The translations under genes and the position numbers were made by a program. From Treponema socranskii subsp. paredis ATCC 35535 (lineage in GTDB: Bacteria > Spirochaetota > Spirochaetia > Treponematales > Treponemataceae): DNA of 64,000 bases. Location of the stretch: contig KE332516.1 in NCBI GenBank assembly GCA_000413015.1, positions 612,764 to 676,763 on the forward strand, in the 5' to 3' direction. Shown in pieces: positions 7,216 to 15,358 of the stretch (the first letter of the stretch is position 1; each line of letters begins with the position of its first letter). The notes beneath the pieces were generated by a model. It saw only the letters and a program-made list of their open reading frames with translations, was not told the DNA's origin and searched no databases.

Positions 7216-9243
7216 ATGTCTCAATTTCAAAAATCGACATTCATACTATTAATATCTTTATCGATTGCATCTGCAGTTGTTTTTGCACAAGGAGCGGCTA
7301 TGTATAAGGACACGACGGTTCCGCTGAAAAACGTGACGCTGTATTCGTCGGGCGTCGCCTATTACGAACACGAGGGAGAAGCATCGGGTGCTTCCCGCAT
7401 CGGTTTATCGTTTACGCCGGAACAGATCAACGACGTTTTAAAATCGCTTATCGTTTCCGATTCGGCGGCGAAAAATATTTCGGTCGCCTATCAGTCGGAA
7501 GACGCGCTTCGGAAAATCCTCGAAAGCTTGAGCGTCAACCTGAGCGAAGTTTCGGATTTGGCCGATATATTATACGCCCAGCGCGGCGCGGAGCTTGAAG
7601 TCGTCACCGGAGAAAAGGCCGCCGAAAAAATCGCCGGAAGAATTCTGGCGGTCGACAGACGCGAGCGCGAAGCGGGCGGCGATACGCTTTCGCTCCTTGC
7701 TTCCGACGGCGTTCACATCCTTCCGTTCAAAGAGATACGTTCGTTCCGCTTTACCGATCCGAAGCGCGGAGAAGATTTAAATACCGCACTTTCCGTTTTA
7801 CTTCGCTCTTCGTCCGCTTCGAAAAAAAACCTTTCGGTTCTCATCGATGCTGCGGGAAAACGTACTGTTCGCCTCGCATACGTTATGGAATCCCCCGTGT
7901 GGAAGCCGACATACCGCATCGACGCAGGTTCCGGTACTGCGGAATTTCAAGCGTGGGCAATCGTCGACAATTCGACCGACATCGACTGGAACGCGGTGCG
8001 CTTGACGCTGACGACCGGACGTCCCGTCGGTTTTAAGCAGGATCTGTATCCGCCGTATTATACATACCGTCCGACGCTGCCCCTCATGGCAGGTGCGGCA
8101 GCCGCTGCGGAAACCTACACTTCCGCGTGCGGAGAAGCCGATGAAGCGTATGCGGAAGCTTCGTCTCCGCGCATGATGATGTCCATGAACAAAGTCGCCG
8201 CCGAAGCGAAAATGGGTTCAAGTTACGATTACGGAGATTCGATTCGGGACATCGTAAACCGGAACGTCGCGGCATCCGACGCGTCCGCCGAAATGTTTAC
8301 GTTTACGCCGGTAAAACCCGTTACGATCGGCCGGCAGGAAAGCGTTATGATCCCGATTGCCGCGGTAAAACTGCCCGCCGAAAAGTTTTCCGTTTTTTCA
8401 AATATGCATCTCAGAGAAAACACGCACCCGAAATTCTGCGTCCGCATCGAAAATACGTCCGGCATGAAATTCCCGGCAGGTCCCGTTTCCGTTTCGTCAG
8501 AAGGCTCGTATGCGGGCGACGCCGTGCTCGAATTTTTGCCGGCGGGAGATACGCGCATCATCGGCTACGGCGACGATATGGAAGTGAACGGCAGCTTAAC
8601 GAAAAAATCTTCGTCATCGATCGATACGGTAAAGATCGCAGGCGGACTTTTGCGCACTACGAAAAAACGCGTTTACGATTCGACGTATACGGTAAAAAAC
8701 TCCGCAGCAAAATCGCGGAAAGTCCTCATCGAACACCCGATCACGGGCAATGCCGCCCTCGTTGCGACAAAAGCGCTGCTTGAAAAAACACCCGCCCTTT
8801 ACCGCTTTACACTTTCGGTCGATAAAAATGCAACCGGAACGCTCGCGGTAAGCGAAAGCGAAATCGTCGAAACTACCGCCGCTCTCGTAAAGATGAACGT
8901 AAACGATTTTATCGCCTACTCAAGCGATACCGATATGCCGAAAGCGGTACGAAAAGCGTTTGAAGACATCGCGGCCGAAAAGGCAAAGCTCGACGAAGCG
9001 AAAAGCGCATACGAAAAGCTTTCCGCCGACTACAAAACAATCGGCGACGAGCAAAGACGCGCTCGCGAAAATCTCGAAGCGACGGGTTCTTCGACTGCGC
9101 AGGGCAAACAATTCCTCGACAAACTGATGCGTCTCGAAAGCGAACTCGATTCGATTAAGACGAAAAAGGAAGGTGCCCGCGCAAATCTCGACAAAGCCGA
9201 AAAAGATTTTTCCGATTATCTGAAAACGGTAAAAGCCGGCTGA
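7216..9243 (+). CDS. Exported DUF4139 domain protein
   Basis: About 675 residues from ATG 7216. The start MSQFQKSTFILLISLSIA plus SAVVFAQ is a textbook signal peptide. The following domain (VPLKNVTLYSSGVAYYEHEG) is the N-terminal part common to DUF4140/DUF4139 proteins, and the central beta-rich DUF4139 domain contains YVMESPVWKPTYRID and the later DSTYTVKN region. The last 100 residues are a Lys/Glu/Ala-rich coiled coil. Such proteins are thought to be periplasmic or surface proteins of unknown role. ATG 7216 has no Shine-Dalgarno; the only in-frame start with one is GTG 6994, but that reads through a palindromic insertion and would bury the signal peptide, so the true start is uncertain. 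Confidence 0.8.
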   Translation: MSQFQKSTFILLISLSIASAVVFAQGAAMYKDTTVPLKNVTLYSSGVAYYEHEGEASGASRIGLSFTPEQINDVLKSLIVSDSAAKNISVAYQSEDALRKILESLSVNLSEVSDLADILYAQRGAELEVVTGEKAAEKIAGRILAVDRREREAGGDTLSLLASDGVHILPFKEIRSFRFTDPKRGEDLNTALSVLLRSSSASKKNLSVLIDAAGKRTVRLAYVMESPVWKPTYRIDAGSGTAEFQAWAIVDNSTDIDWNAVRLTLTTGRPVGFKQDLYPPYYTYRPTLPLMAGAAAAAETYTSACGEADEAYAEASSPRMMMSMNKVAAEAKMGSSYDYGDSIRDIVNRNVAASDASAEMFTFTPVKPVTIGRQESVMIPIAAVKLPAEKFSVFSNMHLRENTHPKFCVRIENTSGMKFPAGPVSVSSEGSYAGDAVLEFLPAGDTRIIGYGDDMEVNGSLTKKSSSSIDTVKIAGGLLRTTKKRVYDSTYTVKNSAAKSRKVLIEHPITGNAALVATKALLEKTPALYRFTLSVDKNATGTLAVSESEIVETTAALVKMNVNDFIAYSSDTDMPKAVRKAFEDIAAEKAKLDEAKSAYEKLSADYKTIGDEQRRARENLEATGSSTAQGKQFLDKLMRLESELDSIKTKKEGARANLDKAEKDFSDYLKTVKAG

Positions 9244-9439
9244 ACGATAAAATATATTTCCGCTTGATACTGTATAATCGGTAATGCAAATTAAATTATC
9301 AATTATACATTCGCGCGGTATTTCGTATGAAGACTTTTTGCGCGCAGCGTGCGTACGCCGGACAGACTGTATATGCCGGCAGTACAGCGCACGCGCGGAA
9401 AACCGCCTCTTTCATTTGCCACGAACGGGAAAATAGTAT

Positions 9440-10345
9440 ATGCTTGCACCTATGCGACAGACGGTACATAAAATTGTTAAAAAGCGCATCGAAGGCGTCG
9501 GTGCGCACCTTCGGCGGATAATGCTCATTCTCATTGCGGCGGTCATTTCCGCACTCAATATGAAAACCTTTATCCGTGCGGGAGATCTCTTTCCCGGCGG
9601 TTTTACCGGATTGACGCTGCTCATCCGGCACGTTGCGCACACGTATTTTTCGCTTGATTTTCCGTACAGCCCCGTCATGCTCGTCATAAATATCATCCCC
9701 ATCGTCATCGGCTTTAAATATGTCGGCCGACGCTTTACGCTGTACACATGCCTCATGGTTGTCATATCTTCCGTGCTCGTCGACATCTTTCCCGATTTGG
9801 CAATCATCGACGACGTGCTGCTGTGTGCCGTTTTCGGCGGTATCATTGCGGCGTTTTGCGGGTATCTGTGTCTCCGCGCCGGAGCGTCGGGAGGAGGTAC
9901 GGAACTCATCGCCATTTTCATTTCCGAAAAATGCGGCAGAGATGCGTGGAATTATATGCTCGTCTTTAACGCGGTCATTCTTTCGATCGCCGGCGCCATC
10001 TTCGGCTGGGAGCGCGCGCTCTATTCGATCTTTTTCCAATTTTCAGCGACGCAGCTGCTCAATTCCATATATAAGCGTTATCAAAAGACGACGCTCCTTG
10101 TCATTACGAACCGCCCCGACGACGTGTACCGAACGATTCACGAAATTACTAACCACGATGCGACAGTCTTCAAAGGCACCGGATGCTACTTGAGAGCCGA
10201 GCGCGATTTGGTCTATTCGGTCGTCGCCGCGGACGAAGTGCAAAAAGTTGCGCGTAAAATTAAAGAAGTCGATACGCTCGCCTTTATCAATATCCTCCAC
10301 TCGAAGCAAATCCTCGGCCGATTTTTCCTTCGCCCGAACGATTAA
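9440..10345 (+). CDS. YitT-family membrane protein (DUF161/DUF2179)
   Basis: 301 residues. Five or six hydrophobic segments occupy residues 28-200, with the YitT signatures GLTLLIRH and the glycine-rich turn RAGASGGGTE near residue 150. The C-terminal 80 residues form the soluble DUF2179 domain (TTLLVITNRPDDVYRTIHE, and a GTGCY turn). YitT proteins are inner-membrane proteins; a transport role is suspected but substrates are not established. GGGA lies about nine bases before ATG 9440; ATG 9452 is a possible alternative. The 3' end overlaps the 3' end of the convergent troD by 59 bases. The 196-base spacer upstream contains a lone TATAAT (9273-9278) with no clear -35. Confidence 0.85.
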   Translation: MLAPMRQTVHKIVKKRIEGVGAHLRRIMLILIAAVISALNMKTFIRAGDLFPGGFTGLTLLIRHVAHTYFSLDFPYSPVMLVINIIPIVIGFKYVGRRFTLYTCLMVVISSVLVDIFPDLAIIDDVLLCAVFGGIIAAFCGYLCLRAGASGGGTELIAIFISEKCGRDAWNYMLVFNAVILSIAGAIFGWERALYSIFFQFSATQLLNSIYKRYQKTTLLVITNRPDDVYRTIHEITNHDATVFKGTGCYLRAERDLVYSVVAADEVQKVARKIKEVDTLAFINILHSKQILGRFFLRPND

Positions 10346-11234
10346 AACAATCGGGCGTTCGGCGCTTTCCCATACCGGGAGCGGGGAAAAAAGGTTTCCG
10401 TAATTTTCGGCGCACAATCATGCCGTACTTCGGCGCAAACACCATCGTCAAAACGAAAAACAGCGCTTCGGTTAAAATAATGCACGCGCCGGTCGCTCCG
10501 TTCAAAAAATAGCTTGCGTAAGTGCCGATGAGCGAACTGAGCACGGCCGACAGCGCTGAAATACAGAGCATACGGTCAAGTCTGTCCGTTAAAAGATAGG
10601 CGATGCAGCCCGGTATAATCAGCATTGCAACCGTAAGCAAAATCCCGACCGCTTGCAGCGAAGCAACAATCGTCAACGCCGTAAGCGCAAGAAAAAGATA
10701 ATGTATAAACGCTACGTTGAGCCCGATCGCTTTCGCATGATTTTGATCGAACAAATACAACAGAATGTCCTTGCGCTTGGCGACGACCAGTACAAGCGTT
10801 ATGAGCGAACAGACAACCGCCTGTATCATATCGCGCTTTTCAATTCCCAAAAGGCTCCCGAACAAAATGTGCATAAAATGGATGTTCGAACTCACCTTTG
10901 TAACGAGGATCAAACCCAGCGCCATCATGCCGGTAAAGACCGCGCCCATAACCGAATCTTCAGGGATGCGGCTCCGCTCTTTTATCCAACCGGTGGCGGC
11001 CGCGTTGAGCAAGCCCGCCGCAAAAGCGCCCGCTCCCAGCGGAATGTGCACGAGGTAGGCGACGACGATTCCCGGCAGTACGGCGTGCGAAATCGCATCT
11101 CCCATGAGCGACCATCCCTTTAAAATAAGGTAGCACGAAACGACTGCGCACACGCAGCCGACCAAAGCCGCAATCACGAGCGCCTTTACCATAAAGCCGT
11201 ACATAAACGGTTCGATAAGTTTTGTCCACAACAT
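10287..11234 (-). CDS. troD: Metal ABC transporter permease (TroD/MntC type)
   Basis: 315 residues with about eight or nine membrane helices, ABC-3 family. Conserved features are GDAISHAVLPGI near residue 45, the coupling-helix region KERSRIPEDSVMG, and AVGILLTVAMLIIPG. It would form the membrane channel with TroC and be driven by TroB, taking up Mn, Zn or Fe delivered by TroA. The last 45 residues after the final helix (from MIVRRKLRKPFF) form a basic tail, part of which overlaps the yitT 3' end and may be a read-through extension. AGAAAGG precedes ATG 11234. It is the last gene of the tro operon, 175 bases after troC. Confidence 0.9.
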   Translation of the reverse strand: MLWTKLIEPFMYGFMVKALVIAALVGCVCAVVSCYLILKGWSLMGDAISHAVLPGIVVAYLVHIPLGAGAFAAGLLNAAATGWIKERSRIPEDSVMGAVFTGMMALGLILVTKVSSNIHFMHILFGSLLGIEKRDMIQAVVCSLITLVLVVAKRKDILLYLFDQNHAKAIGLNVAFIHYLFLALTALTIVASLQAVGILLTVAMLIIPGCIAYLLTDRLDRMLCISALSAVLSSLIGTYASYFLNGATGACIILTEALFFVLTMVFAPKYGMIVRRKLRKPFFPAPGMGKRRTPDCFNRSGEGKIGRGFASSGGY

Positions 11235-11281
11235 ACCTTTCTCCCAACTGACTTCCGCTTATTACTTTTTTTCGGGCGGCT

Positions 11282-11371
11282 CGGTTTTCGCGCCTGCGAA
11301 AACCGCCGGGCTTTCCGCACTTCCGCTTTCGCTTCATTCGCCGGTTCACAGCTTTGCAATCCGGCGAACGC
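11282..11371. repeat. Two palindromes in the troC-troD spacer
   Basis: CGGTTTTCGC (11282-11291) pairs perfectly with GCGAAAACCG (11296-11305). Further on, TTCGCCGG pairs with CCGGCGAA across a 16-base loop (about 11338-11369). Neither is followed by a T tract on the minus strand. They resemble REP-type intercistronic elements that set mRNA stability or levels of distal genes. Confidence 0.6.
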
Positions 11372-11409
11372 CTCCGGCGGTGCTCCAATCCCTGCCGCAA
11401 AAAGTACCT

Positions 11410-12291
11410 TCAGCCTTCGATCGTCCTTTTCGCAAAAAAAGCCCTTACAGCCTTTGCCGCGTTCAGCTTTGCCGCAAGTATTCCGTGACGCGGCGCAAAA
11501 AACAAAACCGCTAAAAAAAACAAAAACTGCAGCGCAACGATGCAGCCGCCTGCCGACCCGTTCAAAAAATAACTGATATACGCGCCGGCGGAAGACGTCA
11601 GCACGCCGATAATCGACGCGAGGCGCATCATCGACGAAAATTTATCGGTAAGCAAATAGGCGGCCGCTCCCGGCGTTACAAGCATTGCGACGACCAAAAT
11701 ACTGCCGACCGTCTGCAGCGCGGCGATCGCCGTAACCGCGAGCAGCGTAAGCAGCAAGAGGTACAAGACATTCGTGTTGAGTCCTATTGCGCGCGCCTGC
11801 GCCGGGTCGAACGAAAAAAGGCGCAAGTCCTTCCACTTAAGCAAAATAATCGCCAAGCTGCTTCCGGCGATGATCAGCGTTTGAACGATGTCGCGGTCGG
11901 CGATGCCGAGGATGTTTCCCATAACGATCGTCGAAAGCGTTATGTTGCTCGGAAACAGCGAAATAAGCAAAACTCCCAGCGCAAAAAAAGTCGTATACAC
12001 GATTCCGATAACGGCATCTTCACGGATCCTCGTGCGCTTTTTTATAAAGCCCATCGCTCCGGCGGCGAGCATACCGCTTATAAACGCGCCGACCGAAAAC
12101 GGTATGCCGATTATGTACGCAACGGCAACCCCCGGAACCACCGCATGCGATAAGGCATCGCCGAGCAGCGACCAGCCTTTGAGTACGACAAAACACGAAA
12201 GCAGCGCGCACACACCGCCGATAAAGCCGCTGACGAGAATCGCCTTTACCATGTATTCATATTGAAACGGAATCAATAAATTCGAAAGCAT
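11410..12291 (-). CDS. troC: Metal ABC transporter permease (TroC/MntB type)
   Basis: 293 residues, ABC-3 family permease with about eight or nine helices. GDALSHAVVPGVAVAY, KKRTRIREDAVIGIVYT and TVGSILVVAMLVTPG match its paralogue TroD, so the two are products of an old duplication and act as a heterodimer. GGAGG lies seven bases before ATG 12291. It follows troB by about 30 bases in the same operon. Confidence 0.9.
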   Translation of the reverse strand: MLSNLLIPFQYEYMVKAILVSGFIGGVCALLSCFVVLKGWSLLGDALSHAVVPGVAVAYIIGIPFSVGAFISGMLAAGAMGFIKKRTRIREDAVIGIVYTTFFALGVLLISLFPSNITLSTIVMGNILGIADRDIVQTLIIAGSSLAIILLKWKDLRLFSFDPAQARAIGLNTNVLYLLLLTLLAVTAIAALQTVGSILVVAMLVTPGAAAYLLTDKFSSMMRLASIIGVLTSSAGAYISYFLNGSAGGCIVALQFLFFLAVLFFAPRHGILAAKLNAAKAVRAFFAKRTIEG

Positions 12292-12321
12292 TCATATTCC
12301 TCCGCAATTCCTTTACGCCGA

Positions 12322-13212
12322 TTATTTCGGCGAAACGACTTCGGTATTTCTAATGCCGCGCCGATAGGGCTTGCCTTCCCGCTTTGTAATCAGGGCGCCT
12401 TCATCGTCGGTAAACACTCTGAACTCGTGCGTACTGTCTTCGGGATTGTCGGTGTGATCGAGTTTAATGCTGCGCAGCGCGCCGCCGAACGCTTTTATAA
12501 GATTGTCGGCCGTAAAAGTCGTTTCCGTCGGGCCTGCAGCAAGCACCGTTTTGTTGATAATCACGACGTGATCGCAGAATTCGGGAACCGAACCCAAATC
12601 GTGTGTTGACACGAAAATCAAATGCCCGTCGTTTTTAAGCTCGCGCAAAAGATCGATTATCGCCGTTTCGGTTTTAACGTCGACACCGGTAAAGGGCTCG
12701 TCGAGCAGGATGATTTTTCCCCGCTGCGCCAAAGCGCGCGCAAGAAAGACTCGCTTTTTTTGCCCGCCGGAAAGCTCGCCTATTTGTCGGTCTTTAAACT
12801 CGAGCATTTGCACACGCTCAAGGCTGCGTTCGGCAATTTCTTTGTCTTCCTTATTCGGTATGCGCAAAAAATTCATATAACCGTAGCGTCCCATCATAAC
12901 GACGTCCCATACGCTTACCGGAAACGACCAGTCAACTTCTTCGGACTGCGGCACGTAGGCAAGCAAATGATGCTTTTGCGCCTGCCGTACCGGTTCGCCG
13001 CAAATCGTTACGGAACCGTTCATCGGTTTAATAAAACCCATGATCGTTTTAAACAGCGTGGACTTGCCGCTGCCGTTTACGCCGACGAGCGCCGTAATCG
13101 TTCCTTTTTGCAAGCGGAACGACGCATCGTAGAGCGCAACGTGGCCGTTATTGTACGCGACGCTTACGTTTTGTACCGCAAGTTCAACGGAAACGTCCCT
13201 ATCGGTATTCAT
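12322..13212 (-). CDS. troB: Metal ABC transporter ATPase (TroB/MntA type)
   Basis: About 296 residues. Walker A is [12 protein letters not shown], the Q-loop [10 protein letters not shown] is typical of metal importers of this class, the signature is [15 protein letters not shown], Walker B is [12 protein letters not shown], and the switch His is in FVSTHDLG. The C-terminal 60 residues extend past the ABC core. ATG 13212 is chosen because GAGG lies six bases upstream; a longer form from ATG 13239 would begin inside a palindrome. It powers TroC/TroD. Confidence 0.9.
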   Translation of the reverse strand: MNTDRDVSVELAVQNVSVAYNNGHVALYDASFRLQKGTITALVGVNGSGKSTLFKTIMGFIKPMNGSVTICGEPVRQAQKHHLLAYVPQSEEVDWSFPVSVWDVVMMGRYGYMNFLRIPNKEDKEIAERSLERVQMLEFKDRQIGELSGGQKKRVFLARALAQRGKIILLDEPFTGVDVKTETAIIDLLRELKNDGHLIFVSTHDLGSVPEFCDHVVIINKTVLAAGPTETTFTADNLIKAFGGALRSIKLDHTDNPEDSTHEFRVFTDDEGALITKREGKPYRRGIRNTEVVSPK

Positions 13213-13236
13213 ATTGTGCCTCGCATTATTTTGGGG

Positions 13237-13359
13237 CATCTCGAAAAACTTTCATTTAGCGATTCTTTTCGAGATGCTGACGAGTTGTAACTCGCTGATT
13301 ATCGCGAGTTACAACATCGCATTTTCAAAGTTACCTCTAAAAACTGCAGTTTTTAGAGG
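13237..13359. repeat. Three palindromes spanning the troA end and troA-troB spacer
   Basis: CATCTCGAAAA (13237-13247) pairs with TTTTCGAGATG (13266-13276). GTTGTAACTCG (13284-13294) pairs with CGAGTTACAAC (13305-13315). A perfect 26-base palindrome with centre CTGCAG (13334-13359) contains the troA stop codon. The array fills the whole spacer between the binding-protein gene and the ATPase gene, the usual place for structures that protect the upstream mRNA or dampen read-through. Confidence 0.75.
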
Positions 13360-14311
13360 TTCCCTTTGACAAACTGTCTTGAAATCCCCTTACAATCGTA
13401 TCCGCATTGTATTCGAGCATTTTCAAATACGTCGGCGCGTCCCCGTCTTCGTAGGTTAAAGAGTCGACATACAAAACGCCCCCGTAACGCGCGCCGGTTT
13501 CTTTGCACACTTGCAGCTGCGGCTTATTGCTGATCGTGCTTTCGGAAAACGCGACGGGAATGTGATTTTTCCGTATCGTGTCCACAACCTTTTGAATTTG
13601 CTGCGGTGTGCCTTCTTCATCGGCGTTTACCGGCCACAAGTACAATTCCTTCATATTGCAGTCCCGGATAAGGTATGAAAAGGCGCCTTCGCAGGTTACA
13701 AGCCAGCGCTGCTCTTCGGGGATTTCGGAAAGCTTGTCCGCCAAAAAGGCGTCGATTTTTTTAATGCTTTCGCTGTAGGATGCCGCGTTTGCGTTAAAGG
13801 TTTCGGCATTGGCAGGATCCAAAGCGACAAAGGCTTTTCGGATATTTTCGACATAGACGAGGGCGTTTTTCGGCGACATCCACGAGTGAGGATTGGGCAT
13901 ACCGTTGTACGGGCCTTCGCCGATACCCAGCGGCTCTATGCCCTCGCTCAGCGTTGCGCTCGGCACGTTTTTAACGCTTCCCATAAATTTTTCGAACCAG
14001 CGCTCAAGGCCGAAGCCGTTGCGCAAAACCAAATCCGCAGACTGCGCCTTTACGACGTCGAGCGGCGTCGGTTCGTATTCGTGGATTTCCGCACCGGGCT
14101 TTGTAATCGATTCGACAAGAATCTTATCGCCCGCAATATTTTGCGCCATGTCCTGTAAGATCGTAAAGGTCGTTACGACACGCTTGGGACGTGCCGAATC
14201 CTGTGCATCTGCTGACGCCGCGCTTTTTTTTGCGCATCCGGTAATACAGACGGCGCACAACACTGCCGCCGCGGCAATCGAAGCGGCGGTAAACCCTATG
14301 TTTTTTTTCAT
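13337..14311 (-). CDS. troA: Metal-binding lipoprotein of cluster A-I (TroA/MntA)
   Basis: 324 residues. Signal peptide with lipobox ITGC puts lipidated Cys at residue 26. Metal ligands can be placed from conserved motifs: His77 (EIHEYEP), His142 (NPHSWMSP), Glu208 (TCEGAFSYL) and Asp283 (LYVDSLTYE). The Glu at the third position is the arrangement of Mn-binding PsaA/MntC proteins, whereas Treponema pallidum TroA has His there. The protein would deliver Mn, Zn or Fe to TroBCD at the inner membrane. AGGAG precedes ATG 14311. The C-terminal residues are encoded inside a palindrome, so the tail may have been remodelled by it. First gene of troABCD, behind three operators. Confidence 0.93.
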   Translation of the reverse strand: MKKNIGFTAASIAAAAVLCAVCITGCAKKSAASADAQDSARPKRVVTTFTILQDMAQNIAGDKILVESITKPGAEIHEYEPTPLDVVKAQSADLVLRNGFGLERWFEKFMGSVKNVPSATLSEGIEPLGIGEGPYNGMPNPHSWMSPKNALVYVENIRKAFVALDPANAETFNANAASYSESIKKIDAFLADKLSEIPEEQRWLVTCEGAFSYLIRDCNMKELYLWPVNADEEGTPQQIQKVVDTIRKNHIPVAFSESTISNKPQLQVCKETGARYGGVLYVDSLTYEDGDAPTYLKMLEYNADTIVRGFQDSLSKGTSKNCSF

Positions 14312-14362
14312 ACCAACTCCTGTAACAAGCGCTATTTCAAACGCCGTTTTTTATCATAACTC

Positions 14363-14400
14363 CCGGCAATATATGTAGTTTATACTACATATATTGCCGG
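14363..14400. promoter_or_regulatory. TroR/MntR-type operator 1
   Basis: Perfect inverted repeat: 17-base arms (14363-14379 and 14384-14400) around TTAT. Its core ATGTAGT-N4-ACTACAT is the same as in operators 2 and 3. It lies in the expected 5' untranslated region of troA, about 50 bases before the start codon. Confidence 0.7.
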
Positions 14401-14444
14401 ACTTCCCCCCTGTCGACACTCGTAGCAGTCGGGGTATTCCGACA

Positions 14445-14462
14445 ATGTAGTATGTACTACAT
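14445..14462. promoter_or_regulatory. TroR/MntR-type operator 2
   Basis: ATGTAGTA (14445-14452) and TACTACAT (14455-14462) separated by TG. Same core as operator 1, downstream of the probable troA promoter. Confidence 0.7.
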
Positions 14463-14475
14463 ATCGCCCGCCATA

Positions 14476-14505
14476 AAGGTAGTACATACTACCTTACTTT
14501 GTCAA
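14476..14505 (-). promoter_or_regulatory. troA promoter with TroR/MntR-type operator 3
   Basis: On the minus strand a perfect -35 TTGACA lies at 14500-14505. Operator 3 (AAGGTAGTA 14476-14484, TACTACCTT 14487-14495, spacer CA) occupies the spacer and the -10 region, so a bound metal-loaded regulator would block polymerase. The -10 hexamer itself is not clear by eye. Confidence 0.6.
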
Positions 14506-14548
14506 GAGGTAAACCTTAAAAATTATAGAAAAAAAATGATGCGGGAAT

Positions 14549-14965
14549 TTAATCTTTCGCTATAAAATTTTTCATGCACTCGAGCGTTTCGGAGCTGATG
14601 TGATGTTCCAATCCTTCGGAGTCGATCATCGCGGTTTTTTCGCTCACACCGATTTTCAGTAAAAAATTTCGGACAATACCGTGCCGCTTGGTACATTTGC
14701 GCGCAAGCGCACAGCCTTCGTCGGTAAGGAGTATCGGTTTGCGGGCTTCGTTTTCTATAAAACCGTTGGCTTTTAAGCGCTGCAAAACCTGAATGACCGA
14801 TACGTGGCTCACACCGAAATACCGCGCAAGATCCATAACTCGGCACTCGCCCCTTTCTTTTATTATCTTTGCGATGACTTCGGTATAGTCTTCGAGTATT
14901 TCCGTCGCATGATCGGCGCGGGTACGTAAAAAAGCAAGCGATGCTTCCGTTTTTTCTTCCGACAT
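14549..14965 (-). CDS. troR: Metal-dependent repressor of the DtxR/MntR family (TroR)
   Basis: About 138 residues. An N-terminal winged helix (YFGVSHVSVIQVLQRL is the recognition helix region) is followed by the metal-binding and dimerisation helices. Ligands match MntR: Asp and Glu in EDYTEVI, His in KRHGIVRNFL, and Glu/His in EGLEHHIS. The Asp in EDYTEVI, in place of the Met of DtxR/IdeR, points to Mn rather than Fe as corepressor. There is no SH3-like C-terminal domain. GGAG seven bases upstream supports ATG 14965; a form from ATG 15010 is possible. The gene lies upstream of troA on the same strand, with the three operators between, unlike the terminal position of troR in T. pallidum. Confidence 0.88.
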   Translation of the reverse strand: MSEEKTEASLAFLRTRADHATEILEDYTEVIAKIIKERGECRVMDLARYFGVSHVSVIQVLQRLKANGFIENEARKPILLTDEGCALARKCTKRHGIVRNFLLKIGVSEKTAMIDSEGLEHHISSETLECMKNFIAKD

Positions 14966-15137
14966 TATGCGCTCCGTCTCCGTATCGTTCGAATCCTTTT
15001 CGGCATACAAGCTGTAAAGGATTCCGCATTATACACTATAAACCGTTTTTTTTCAAAAGGCCGGTTGCAGACGATTAGAAATGCCGTATACACAAGCTTT
15101 ACCTGTATGAAATTTTCGTGCATACCGCTTGGCAATA

Positions 15138-15193
15138 TGCAATCAACAACCCCGACGCAAGCGTCGAGGTATTAAACCCTCCGCACGAATAAG
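15138..15193 (+). repeat. Dispersed hairpin repeat, family 1, copy 1
   Basis: The block GCAATCAACAA, a short hairpin (CGACGC-AA-GCGTCG, 15153-15166), then GTATTAAACCCTCCGCACG recurs near 25527 and 41828. The hairpin sequence differs between copies 1 and 2 but stays paired. Similarity to copy 2 seems to go on to about 15290 (ends in CTCCCGCCTTGCTCAC against TTCCCGCCTTCTCAC). The stretch 14966-15280 between troR and clpP otherwise holds nothing I can name. Confidence 0.65.
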
Positions 15194-15280
15194 AACGAGG
15201 GACGGCGAGAGCGAAGGCTTTTCGAAAAGATTTTCGGCGAACAGGAATATGACGGCACGGCACAGGCGAAAACTCCCGCC

Positions 15281-15309
15281 TTGCTCACAACGCATTATTT
15301 CAGTATATT
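15281..15309 (+). promoter_or_regulatory. Possible clpP promoter
   Basis: TTGCTC (15281-15286), 17-base spacer, TATATT (15304-15309), about 50 bases before the clpP start. The -35 is weak. Confidence 0.35.
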
Positions 15310-15358
15310 ATTATAAGTTATTTTCCAACCGTTTGACGGTATTTTGTTAGGAGCAATC

